Made by a program: the position numbers and the translations under genes. Under the pieces are notes generated by a model, which searched no databases, was not told the origin of the DNA, and was given only the letters and a program-made list of their open reading frames with translations. A DNA stretch of 46,286 nt from Pseudomonadota bacterium (GTDB taxonomy: Bacteria > Pseudomonadota > Alphaproteobacteria > Rhodospirillales > Magnetospirillaceae), in NCBI GenBank assembly GCA_021848545.1, contig JAJZUL010000027.1, positions 1-46,286 of the forward strand. Direction: 5' to 3'. Shown piece after piece: positions 16,034 through 23,808 of this stretch; positions within the stretch are counted from its first letter, which is position 1, and every line of letters starts with the position of its first letter.

Positions 16034-16777
16034 GTGATCAACCCGATCGAGCAGTTCGAGCTGAGGCCGCTCGTCGCCCTCTCCGTGGGGGGCACGGACA
16101 TCTCGTTCACCAATTCGGCCCTGATGATGGTGGCGGCGGCGGTGATTTCCACCGTCTTCCTGACCCTGTCGGTCCGCGCCCGCGCGCTGGTGCCCGGACG
16201 CTGGCAATCGATGGCCGAACTGTTCTACGAATTCGTCGCCAACATGCTGCGCGACAATGTCGGCAGCGAGGGACGGCAATATTTCCCCTTCATCTTCACC
16301 CTGTTCATGGTGGTGCTGTTCGGCAATCTGCTGGGCATCCTGCCGATCCCGGTGCTGGGATTCACTTACACCGCCCAGATCATCGTGACCTTCGCCCTGG
16401 CGGCGGTGGTGTTCGTCGGCGTGACCATCATCGGCTTCGTCCGCCACGGGCTGCATTTCCTGCGCCTGTTCTTCCCCAAGGGGGCGCCGCCGGCGATGGG
16501 GATCGTATTGGTGCCGATCGAAATCCTGTCCTATTTCATGCGCCCGATCAGCCTGTCGGTTCGTTTGTTCGCCAACATGACGGCCGGTCACATCATCTTG
16601 CAGATCATGGGCGGTTTCGTGGTCACCCTGGGGGCGCTGTATTTCGTCCCCGGCCTGTTTCCCTTCGCCTTTCTCAGCGCCCTGCTGGTGCTGGAGGTCG
16701 GCGTCGCCCTGCTGCAAGCCTATGTTTTCGTGGTGCTGTCCTGCATCTATCTGAACGACGCCATTCATCTGCACTGA
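16034..16777 (+). CDS. atpB: ATP synthase F0 subunit a
   Basis: The 247-residue membrane protein is the proton-channel stator next to the c ring. The essential Arg is visible in PISLSVRLFANMTAGH, and the C-terminal helix ends in YVFVVLSCIYLNDAIHLH, a family hallmark. Five to six membrane helices are evident. The start is GTG at 16034 behind GAGGGGA. It is 15 bases after atpI. Confidence 0.95.
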   Translation: MINPIEQFELRPLVALSVGGTDISFTNSALMMVAAAVISTVFLTLSVRARALVPGRWQSMAELFYEFVANMLRDNVGSEGRQYFPFIFTLFMVVLFGNLLGILPIPVLGFTYTAQIIVTFALAAVVFVGVTIIGFVRHGLHFLRLFFPKGAPPAMGIVLVPIEILSYFMRPISLSVRLFANMTAGHIILQIMGGFVVTLGALYFVPGLFPFAFLSALLVLEVGVALLQAYVFVVLSCIYLNDAIHLH

Positions 16778-16822
16778 GCGCGACGTGCGGAGCAACCGTT
16801 TCTGTTCGAGGAGAAATCTGAC

Positions 16823-17047
16823 ATGGATATCGAATCTGCCAAGTTGATCGGTGCCGGTCTGGCCGCCATCGGCGTCATCGGCGCCGGCATCGGCGTCGGC
16901 TCGGTATGGGCGTCGCTGATCGCCACCGTCGGCCGCAATCCCGCCGCCAAGGCCAATGTCGAGCTGTATGGCTGGATCGGCTTCGCCGTGACCGAGGCCA
17001 TCGCGCTCTACGCGCTGGTCATCTCGCTGATGATCCTGTTCAAGTAA
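16823..17047 (+). CDS. atpE: ATP synthase F0 subunit c
   Basis: The 74-residue hairpin proteolipid has a Gly-rich first helix (GAGLAAIGVIGAGIGVGSVW), the polar loop GRNP, and the proton-carrying Glu58 in FAVTEAIALYALV. It forms the rotating ring of F0. GAGGAGA precedes the ATG. Confidence 0.96.
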   Translation: MDIESAKLIGAGLAAIGVIGAGIGVGSVWASLIATVGRNPAAKANVELYGWIGFAVTEAIALYALVISLMILFK

Positions 17048-17113
17048 GGACGGGTTTCATCGGCGAAGATCGCCGATTGTCGCCGCGCCGCCTTTTGCGT
17101 CCAGGAGCTCGGG

Positions 17114-17617
17114 ATGCCCCAGTTCGATCCGGCCGTGTTCGCGCCCCAGCTTTTTTGGCTGGCTCTGACCTTCATCGTGCTTTACGTCCTGATGGCGAAG
17201 CTGGTTTTGCCCAGGATCGCTTCGGTACTGGACGAGCGTCAGCAGCGGATCGATGCCAATCTCGACCGCGCCGCCCATCTGAAGGCCGAGGCCAATGTGG
17301 CGGTATCCGCCTATGAGCGGGCACTGACCTCGTCGCGCTACCGTGCCCAGGATATGATCAAGGAAACCACCGAGCGGCTGATCGCCGAATCGGAGCGGCG
17401 CAACCGCGAACTGGCCGCCCGACTGGCCGAGCAGATCAAGGCCGGCGAGGCGCGCATCGGCGCCGCCCGTCAGGCCGCCCTGTCCCATGTCCGTGAAATC
17501 GCCGCCGAGGTGTCGGCCGTCGCCGCCGCCAACCTCACCGGCGAAGTTCCCGATCCGGCGGTGGTGGAGGCGGCCATCGCCGCCGCGGTCGACGGGCACG
17601 GAGAACAATCCCGATGA
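17114..17617 (+). CDS. atpG: ATP synthase F0 subunit b' (AtpF')
   Basis: The 167-residue b'-type stator subunit has one N-terminal membrane helix (LFWLALTFIVLYVLMAKLVLPRIASVLDERQQRI) followed by a long Ala/Glu-rich coiled coil. The pair b' and b replaces a b homodimer in photosynthetic bacteria and Alphaproteobacteria. It overlaps the next gene (b) by four bases, ATGA, indicating translational coupling. Confidence 0.9.
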   Translation: MPQFDPAVFAPQLFWLALTFIVLYVLMAKLVLPRIASVLDERQQRIDANLDRAAHLKAEANVAVSAYERALTSSRYRAQDMIKETTERLIAESERRNRELAARLAEQIKAGEARIGAARQAALSHVREIAAEVSAVAAANLTGEVPDPAVVEAAIAAAVDGHGEQSR

Positions 17618-18243
17618 CGTCCGTGGTCGATAGCGCCACTGCCGCCCTGAAGACGGCCGCGGCCAAGGTGGGCGCCGTGTCCAAGACCGCCGCCGCCAAG
17701 GCCGTCGCCGCCAAGGCGACCACCGCCAAGGCCGCCGCCGTCGCCGCCGCCGCCGAGCCGTTCTACAAGGACGGTCATTTCTGGGAAGGGACGGCCTTCG
17801 TGCTGCTGGTGGTTCTGGCCTATCGTCCGGTGGCCGGCGCCCTGTCGGCGGCGCTGGACGCGCGCGCGGCCAAGATCAAGGCCCGCCTGGACGAAGCCGA
17901 CAAATTGCGCCAGGACGCCGAGGCGATGCTGGCCGTCTATCAGCGCAAGCAGCGCGAGGCGATGAAGGAAGCCGAGGCGATCGTCGCCCGCGCCCGCGAG
18001 GAGGCCGACCGCCTGACGGCGGAAGCGACCGCGGAACTGGAAGCGGCGTTGAAACGGCGCGAGCGCACCGCCATGGATCGCATCGCCCAGGCCGAGGCCC
18101 AGGCGCTGCGCGAGGTCCACGACGCGGCGGTGGAAGCGTCCATGGCCGCCGCCCGCGAAATCCTGGTCCGCACCATGACGCCCGAACGGGGGGCGAAGCT
18201 GATCGAAGCGGCCATCACCGAACTGCCGGCCAAGCTCAACTGA
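17614..18243 (+). CDS. atpF: ATP synthase F0 subunit b with an Ala/Lys-rich N-terminal extension
   Basis: The 209-residue protein has the single membrane helix and coiled coil of subunit b (from about residue 50: FYKDGHFWEGTAFVLLVVLAYRPV, then DARAAKIKARLDEADKLRQDAE). It is preceded by about 47 residues composed almost only of Ala, Lys, Val and Thr with repeated AAAKA-type units. Typical alphaproteobacterial b subunits of about 160 residues lack this. The extension lies before the membrane helix. Its function is unknown; a later start is not obvious, because the ATG overlaps the b' stop in the usual coupled way. Confidence 0.9.
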   Translation: MTSVVDSATAALKTAAAKVGAVSKTAAAKAVAAKATTAKAAAVAAAAEPFYKDGHFWEGTAFVLLVVLAYRPVAGALSAALDARAAKIKARLDEADKLRQDAEAMLAVYQRKQREAMKEAEAIVARAREEADRLTAEATAELEAALKRRERTAMDRIAQAEAQALREVHDAAVEASMAAAREILVRTMTPERGAKLIEAAITELPAKLN

Positions 18244-18760
18244 CGGCGCGGTCCGGAGCTCGGCAACGGCAATACAGCGCCCGGCGGGCATTGGCGGCCA
18301 GTCCCCAGACCATCAGGGCGATGGCGACGGCGTAAAGAGCGCCCTCGTGGGTGGCGATGAAGCCCTGGAGCGGCAGGCCGAAGCGGGCGGCGGCCGGGGC
18401 GATGCCGGCGATCATGGCGATGGCCAGCGGCAATAGCGGCGAACAGCACAGCAGCGACGGAACCGTGGCGAGAAGCGCGCCGATCAGCGATCCGGCCGGG
18501 CGCAGTCCGGCGCCGTGGCGCAGGCCGTACAGGCCCAGCATGACGGTCAGGGCCAGCAACACGGCCATTATCGCGGCCAGCGCCGCTTCGCCCCAGGTGA
18601 GATAGCGCAGCGATACCAGTCCCACCGCGCCGCCGGTCATCGAGGCCGGTAGCACCGTCGCGTACAGACCGAACAGGATCAGGGCCAGCAGCGCGGCGGC
18701 GAAGGCGGCGCGGCGGTCGGCCAGGACCAGGGCCAGCGCCCGGGGAATGGAGGCGATCAT
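18236..18760 (-). CDS. Cys-pair integral membrane protein, possible metal/thiol transporter of a MerR-controlled unit
   Basis: The 174-residue protein has about four membrane helices. Two cysteine pairs are striking: adjacent Cys105-Cys106 in PSLLCCSPLLP, and Cys164-x-Cys166 near the C-terminus (ALYCRCR). MerT/MerC-type mercury transporters also use vicinal Cys pairs with a nearby Pro, but the rest is not recognisably similar. Its start overlaps the thioredoxin-like gene by four bases (ATGA), so the two are co-translated. Function inferred only from the Cys pairs and the MerR regulator next door. Confidence 0.6.
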   Translation of the reverse strand: MIASIPRALALVLADRRAAFAAALLALILFGLYATVLPASMTGGAVGLVSLRYLTWGEAALAAIMAVLLALTVMLGLYGLRHGAGLRPAGSLIGALLATVPSLLCCSPLLPLAIAMIAGIAPAAARFGLPLQGFIATHEGALYAVAIALMVWGLAANARRALYCRCRAPDRAVS

Positions 18761-19290
18761 TTCAGGAAGGCGGCGATGGTGGACCAACTCGCCGACGGCG
18801 CCGAGTCGGTGGCGACCACCCGTCCGTTCGCCGCGACCAGTTGGTAGAAATCCACCTCGTGCAGCGGATTGGTGCGCACGAACAGGGGTTTGGTGTCGTC
18901 GCCGAAGATGAAATGGGGATCGCGCAGCAAGGCGGGCGCGGCCTTGCGGGCGAAGGCCTTGATGCCGATGCCGGGATAGCCGCCGTTCTTGTAGGCGCGC
19001 AGGATCAGAACCCGGGCGTCGGCGGCATCGATCTCGGCCCGGTGCCGGGCCAGGATTCGCAAGCCGGCCGCGCAGCTCGAACACCAGGTGGCCACCTGCC
19101 AGATCATCAGTTTGCGCCCGTCATAGGTTTTGACGGCGACGGGCTTGCCGGCTTGCATGAACGTCAGCCCGGCGGGCAGGCGGGCCAAGGTTTTGCCGGT
19201 CGGCGGCAGGCACTGGGCGGCCGCGATGGTGGCGGGCGGCAGCAGGAGCGCGACCAAAAGCCGGCGGATGAGGGAGGGGACGTGGCGCAT
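18757..19290 (-). CDS. Exported thioredoxin-like protein (CSSC)
   Basis: The 177-residue protein has a signal peptide (about residues 1-25, cleavage near AAAQC) and a thioredoxin-like fold with a redox motif WCSSC (Cys70 and Cys73) after IWQVATWC. FIFGDDTKPLFVRTNPLHEVDFYQLVAANGRVVAT resembles the C-terminal half of TlpA-type folds. It would reduce or carry thiol/metal ligands in the periplasm for the membrane protein downstream. It is the first gene of a two-gene unit behind a MerR-type promoter. Confidence 0.7.
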   Translation of the reverse strand: MRHVPSLIRRLLVALLLPPATIAAAQCLPPTGKTLARLPAGLTFMQAGKPVAVKTYDGRKLMIWQVATWCSSCAAGLRILARHRAEIDAADARVLILRAYKNGGYPGIGIKAFARKAAPALLRDPHFIFGDDTKPLFVRTNPLHEVDFYQLVAANGRVVATDSAPSASWSTIAAFLK

Positions 19291-19326
19291 GGCAATCCTT
19301 CGGTTCAGCCCGTCTTGACCCGATCC

Positions 19327-19357
19327 GGTATGAATGCTGGAGTGACTCCAGGATCAA
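19327..19357 (-). promoter_or_regulatory. MerR-type operator-promoter for the thioredoxin / membrane protein unit
   Basis: CTGGAGT-G-ACTCCAG (19337-19351) is a perfect 7-1-7 palindrome and closely resembles the known MerR/ZntR operators. On the minus strand TTGATC (19352-19357) abuts it, and a weak -10 (CATACC, 19327-19332) lies 19 bp away. This over-long spacer with the dyad between the elements is the hallmark of MerR-activated promoters. Transcription would run left into the gene starting at 19290. Confidence 0.75.
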
Positions 19358-19371
19358 GAGGAATCGTCATC

Positions 19372-19806
19372 ATGTCGAATCGCAACGACGCCTGGATAAG
19401 CATCGGCGCGGCGGCGGCCCGTACCGGCTGCGCCATCGACACCATCCGCTTTTACGAAAAGGACGGGGTTCTGCCGGCGCCCCGCCGTCAGGCCAACGGC
19501 CGGCGGGTGTATGGGCCGGCCGATATCGCCCGCATCGGTTTCGTTCACCGCGCCCGGGCGCTGGGTTTCTCCCTGGACGAAGTGCGCGGCCTGCTGAGGT
19601 TGGCCGAAAGCGGGGGGGAATCCTGTGCGGATATCATGGAAACGGCCATTCGCCACCGTCGGGATGTTCAGGACCGCATCGCCGGCCTGTCCCGCATCGA
19701 CGCGGCGTTGGGCGCGCTTATCGAACGCTGTCGCACCCGTGCCGATACGGCCTGCCCGCTGATCGAAACCCTGTTCGCACCGGCGGAAGAAAACGCCCGA
19801 TCGTAA
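19372..19806 (+). CDS. MerR-family divalent-metal-responsive regulator
   Basis: The 144-residue regulator has an N-terminal winged helix (ISIGAAAARTGCAIDTIRFYEKDGVLP, then NGRRVYGPADIARIGFVHRARALGFSLDEVRGLL), a dimerisation helix and a C-terminal metal loop. Cys85, Cys120 and Cys128 have nearly the spacing of the Hg(II)-binding cysteines 82, 117 and 126 of MerR. A Cys at the first position is typical of divalent-metal sensors (MerR, ZntR, PbrR), where Cu(I) sensors have Ser. It is divergent from the operator-controlled thioredoxin/membrane unit and presumably activates it. The metal cannot be named from sequence. No merA or P-type ATPase lies nearby. Confidence 0.85.
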   Translation: MSNRNDAWISIGAAAARTGCAIDTIRFYEKDGVLPAPRRQANGRRVYGPADIARIGFVHRARALGFSLDEVRGLLRLAESGGESCADIMETAIRHRRDVQDRIAGLSRIDAALGALIERCRTRADTACPLIETLFAPAEENARS

Positions 19807-19819
19807 CCGGGGTCCGCCG

Positions 19820-21754
19820 TCAGATTTCGATCTGGCTGCCCAGTTCCACCACCCGGTTCGATGGCAACTGGAAAAAGTCCATGGCGCTGGTGGCGCTGCG
19901 CGACATCCAGGCGAACAGATGTTCGCGCCACGCGCGCAGGGCCGGGCGTTTGGCCGGCACCAGGGTTTCCCGCGACAGGAAATAGGAAATCGACATCGGT
20001 TCGTAGAAGAACCCCAACTGGTCGGTGCGCGCCTGGGCCAGAACTTTGGGGATGTTGGGGTCCTCCATGAAGCCGAAACGCAGGGTCAGGCGCTGGAAGC
20101 GCTCGGACAGCATTTCGCTTTCAATCCTTTGTTCGGGATCGACGACGGGGACTTCCTCGATCGATACGGTGCAGATCACCACCCGTTCGTGGATGACCTT
20201 GTTGTGTTTGAGATTGTGCAGCAGCGCCAGCGGAATGCCCTGCCGGGTGCCGGTCAGGAACATGGCGATGCCGGGAACCTGGGTCACCCGGTCGGACAGG
20301 CCGGCGATGAAATCGTCCACCGGAATGGCGTCGCGGCCCAGGCGCTCCATCAGCATCCTGCGGCCGTTCTTCCAGGTGGTCAGCAGGACGAAGGTGACGC
20401 CGCCCACCGCCAGAGGGAACCAGCCGCCATAGGGAATCTTGGCGATGTTGGCCAGGAAGAAGGCGCCGTCCACCGCCAGGAACAGGCCCAGCAGCATTGT
20501 CGTCTTGCGCCCGCGCCACCCCCACAGGCGGGTCATGGCCAGGGCGAGGAGCATGGAGCTGATCAGCATGGTCGCGGTCACCGCCACGCCGTAGGCCGAT
20601 GCCAGCCCGGCGGCGGTTTGGAACCCCGCCACCAGGGTCAAGGCGCCCACCATCAGGGTCCAGTTGATGAACGGGATGTAGATTCGCCCCATCTCCTTTT
20701 CCGAGATGTGGGAAATCTCCATACGGGGCAGGTAGCCGAGCTGGATGGCCTGGCGGGTCATGGCGAAGGCGCCCGAAATCATCGCCTGGCTGGCGATGGC
20801 GGCGGCCAGGATCGCCAGTCCCAGCAGAGCCGGGCCGGCCCAGGCCGGGGCCAGCAGGAAAAAGGGGTTGACGACGCTTTGAGGATTGGCGAGCAGCAGG
20901 GCGCCCTGGCCGAAATAATTGAGCACCAGACTGGGCAGGGCCAGGCCGTACCAGGCGATCCGGATCGGCAGGCGGCCGAACAGGCCCATTTCGGCATAGA
21001 TGACTTCGCACCCCGCCACGGTCAGCACCACGGCGCCCAGGGTCATGAAGGCGGTCCAGCCGCCCCTGAACAGGAACAGGATGGCGTGATGGGGCGACAG
21101 CGCCCACAGCACCGACGGGTCGGCGGCGATATTGTGTACGCCCAACACCGCCAGCACCAGGAACCAGACGATCATCACCGGCCCGGCGATGGCGCCGATG
21201 GCGCTGAAGCCCTGGCGCTGGGCCATGAACAGCACGACCAGAACCGCCAGCGCCCCCGGCATGATGTAGTTCAGCCATCCCGGCGCCACCACCCGGATGC
21301 CGTCTACCGCCGATAGCACCGAAATCGCCGGCGTGACCATGCTTTCGCCGTAGAACAGGGCGGCGGCGAAGATGCCCAGGGTGGCGATCCGGGCCGCCAT
21401 GCGGGTGCCGCCGTCGGCGGCGTGCCCGACCAGGGCTTGCAGGGCCAGAATGCCGCCTTCGCCGCGATTGTCGGCCCGCATCATCACCACGACGTATTTA
21501 AGGGTCACCACCACCAGCAACGACCAGAAGATCAGGGAGACGATCCCCAACACATTGGGCTGGACGGGCGGCAACGGATGCGGCCCGGCGAAGGCCTGGC
21601 GCATGGCGTAAAGGGGGCTGGTGCCGATATCGCCGAAAACCAGACCGATGGCCCCCAGGGTCAGGGCGCCGGCGCTCCGCGCGCGTTGTCCGCCACCGGG
21701 GGCGGGCGCGACGGCGGGCTGGTCGGGCGGGAAAAGCGAGGGATCGGAGGGCAT
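19820..21754 (-). CDS. kup: Kup-type potassium uptake transporter (second tandem copy)
   Basis: The 644-residue K+:H+ symporter has the family start ALTLGAIGLVFGDIGTSPLYAMRQAF, a run of about twelve membrane helices (including NRGEGGILALQALV and GGWFPLAVGG), and a C-terminal cytoplasmic domain ending in a conserved short tail (LPSNRVVELGSQIEI). It imports potassium at low K+ or acidic pH. It begins 19 bases after the stop of a second kup gene, so both are in one operon. It is convergent with the MerR gene. Confidence 0.92.
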   Translation of the reverse strand: MPSDPSLFPPDQPAVAPAPGGGQRARSAGALTLGAIGLVFGDIGTSPLYAMRQAFAGPHPLPPVQPNVLGIVSLIFWSLLVVVTLKYVVVMMRADNRGEGGILALQALVGHAADGGTRMAARIATLGIFAAALFYGESMVTPAISVLSAVDGIRVVAPGWLNYIMPGALAVLVVLFMAQRQGFSAIGAIAGPVMIVWFLVLAVLGVHNIAADPSVLWALSPHHAILFLFRGGWTAFMTLGAVVLTVAGCEVIYAEMGLFGRLPIRIAWYGLALPSLVLNYFGQGALLLANPQSVVNPFFLLAPAWAGPALLGLAILAAAIASQAMISGAFAMTRQAIQLGYLPRMEISHISEKEMGRIYIPFINWTLMVGALTLVAGFQTAAGLASAYGVAVTATMLISSMLLALAMTRLWGWRGRKTTMLLGLFLAVDGAFFLANIAKIPYGGWFPLAVGGVTFVLLTTWKNGRRMLMERLGRDAIPVDDFIAGLSDRVTQVPGIAMFLTGTRQGIPLALLHNLKHNKVIHERVVICTVSIEEVPVVDPEQRIESEMLSERFQRLTLRFGFMEDPNIPKVLAQARTDQLGFFYEPMSISYFLSRETLVPAKRPALRAWREHLFAWMSRSATSAMDFFQLPSNRVVELGSQIEI

Positions 21755-21773
21755 GGCGGTTGCGGGCGAAGGG

Positions 21774-23672
21774 TCAGAATTGCACTTGGGTGCCCAGCTC
21801 GACCACGCGGCCGGCGGGAATGCGGAAGAATTCGGTGGCCGACATGGCGTTGCGGCTCATGACGATGAACAATTGCTCGCGCCAGGGCGCCATTTCCGGC
21901 TGGGCCGACGGCACCAGGGTTTCGCGTCCCAGGAAGAACGAGGTGTCCATCAAATCGAACTCCATGCCGAAGGCCGTATTGGCCAAGCGCAACAGTTTGG
22001 GAATGTCGGGCTCCTGGAAGAAGCCGTAGGTGGCGGTCAGGCGGTAGAAGCCCTCGGCCAGACCCTCGATCACCACCCGGTCCTTGGCGGAAATCCGGGG
22101 GACCGGTTCGGTGATGACGGTCAGGAACACCACCCGCTCATGGATGACCTTGTTGTGCTTCATGTTGTGGAGCAGGGCCACGGGAACAGCATCGGGCGTG
22201 CCGGTCAGAAAGATCGCGGTTCCGGGGACGCGCTGGGCGGGATGCTCCTTCTGGCGCTCCAGAAACAGATCGATGGGCATGGCGCTCTCGGCGGCGCGGC
22301 GGGTCAGGATCAGCCGGCCCCGCTTCCAGGTCGCCATGGTGATGAAGACGGCGCAGCCCATCACCAGGGGAACCCAGCCGCCATCGGGAATTTTCAACAT
22401 GTTGGCGCCGAGAAAGCCCAGATCCATCGCCAGCAGAAAGGTGCCGAGAAGAACGCATTGCCAGGGCTTCCATCCCCACAGGCGATGGGCCACCGCCAAA
22501 GCGAGGATGGTGGTGGTGGCCATGGTGCCGGTGACGGCGATGCCGTAGGCCGCGGCCAGATTGCTGGAGGATTTGAACCCCAGCACCAGAAGCACCACGG
22601 CGGCCAGCAATCCCCAATTGGCCTTGGGGATGTAGATTTGCCCTTCCTCCTCGTCGGAGGTGTGGTTGATTTCCATGCGCGGCATGAAGCCGAGCTGGGT
22701 CGCCTGCCGCGACAGCGAGAACACCCCGGAAATCACCGCCTGGCTGGCGATGACGGTGGCGGCGGTGGCCAGCACCACCATCGGCAGCACCGCCCAGGCC
22801 GGCAGCAGCAGATAGAACGGGTTGCTGGCGGCCTCGGGATGGTGGAGCAGCAGCGCCGATTGTCCGAGGTAATTGAGGATCAGCGCCGGCAGCACCAGCC
22901 CGAACCAGGCGAACTGGATCGGCTTCTTGCCGAAATGGCCCATATCGGCATACAGCGCCTCGCCGCCGGTGACCGCCAGAACCACCGAGCCCAGCACCTC
23001 GAAACCCCGGAAATGGTGGGTCATCATGAAGATGACGGCGTGGCGGGGGTCGATGGCGGCGAGAATGCCCGGCACCAGGATGATCTCGCGGATGCCGAGA
23101 ACGGCCAGGGTGACGAACCATACCCCCATTATCGGCGAAAAGACCGCGCCGATGCGCGCGGTGCCCCGGCTCTGGAACCAGAACAGCGCCACCAGCACCA
23201 TCAGGGTGATGGGAATCACCACGCGGGTGAGGCCGGGGGCGGCCACCTCCAATCCCTCCATCGCCGACAGGACCGAAATCGCCGGCGTGATGGCGCCGTC
23301 GCCGAAGAACAGGGCCGCCCCGAACAGGCCCAGCACCAGCAGCGCCCCCATGGCGCGCCGGTCGGTGCCCCGGGATTCGCCCACCAAAGCCAGCAGCGCC
23401 AGAATGCCGCCCTCGCCCCGGTTGTCGGCCCGCATGACGAACAGGACGTATTTGAAGGTGACCACGAAGATCAGCGACCACAGCACCAGCGAGGCGATGC
23501 CCAGCACGTTGACCGCGTTCACCGCCAGATCGTGGCGGGCGCTGAAGCATTCCTGGATGGTGTAAAGCGGGCTGGTGCCGATATCGCCATAGACGACGCC
23601 GACGGCCGCGGCTGCCAGGGAAGCGAGGCGTCGGGCGTCGGCGCTGGCCGACTTGCCGGAAGTGGCGTCCAT
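21774..23672 (-). CDS. kup: Kup-type potassium uptake transporter (first tandem copy)
   Basis: The 632-residue Kup paralogue has LASLAAAAVGVVYGDIGTSPLYTIQECF at the N-terminus, NRGEGGILALLALV, GGWVPLVMG and the tail IPAGRVVELGTQVQF. It is clearly homologous to the downstream copy over its full length but well diverged, so the duplication is old. The ATG at 23672 is chosen with GAGAG upstream. A possible promoter starting with TTGACT lies about 50 bases upstream. Confidence 0.92.
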   Translation of the reverse strand: MDATSGKSASADARRLASLAAAAVGVVYGDIGTSPLYTIQECFSARHDLAVNAVNVLGIASLVLWSLIFVVTFKYVLFVMRADNRGEGGILALLALVGESRGTDRRAMGALLVLGLFGAALFFGDGAITPAISVLSAMEGLEVAAPGLTRVVIPITLMVLVALFWFQSRGTARIGAVFSPIMGVWFVTLAVLGIREIILVPGILAAIDPRHAVIFMMTHHFRGFEVLGSVVLAVTGGEALYADMGHFGKKPIQFAWFGLVLPALILNYLGQSALLLHHPEAASNPFYLLLPAWAVLPMVVLATAATVIASQAVISGVFSLSRQATQLGFMPRMEINHTSDEEEGQIYIPKANWGLLAAVVLLVLGFKSSSNLAAAYGIAVTGTMATTTILALAVAHRLWGWKPWQCVLLGTFLLAMDLGFLGANMLKIPDGGWVPLVMGCAVFITMATWKRGRLILTRRAAESAMPIDLFLERQKEHPAQRVPGTAIFLTGTPDAVPVALLHNMKHNKVIHERVVFLTVITEPVPRISAKDRVVIEGLAEGFYRLTATYGFFQEPDIPKLLRLANTAFGMEFDLMDTSFFLGRETLVPSAQPEMAPWREQLFIVMSRNAMSATEFFRIPAGRVVELGTQVQF

Positions 23673-23808
23673 ACTCTCGTCCGGAACCGGTGACGAGGCT
23701 ATGCCTAACCTGTTTTGGCCAGGAGTCAAGGCCCCCTGTCCAAATCTTTGATAAGGCACATGTTTTCAGGGGGTGATTTGTTCAAATTGTATGCTTGGGT
23801 TCCCGATT

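Noticed and set aside
21621-23693. Long plus-strand open frame across the kup genes
   Set aside because: Composition is His/Gln/Gly-rich shadow coding typical of GC-rich antisense frames; both Kup proteins on the minus strand are complete.
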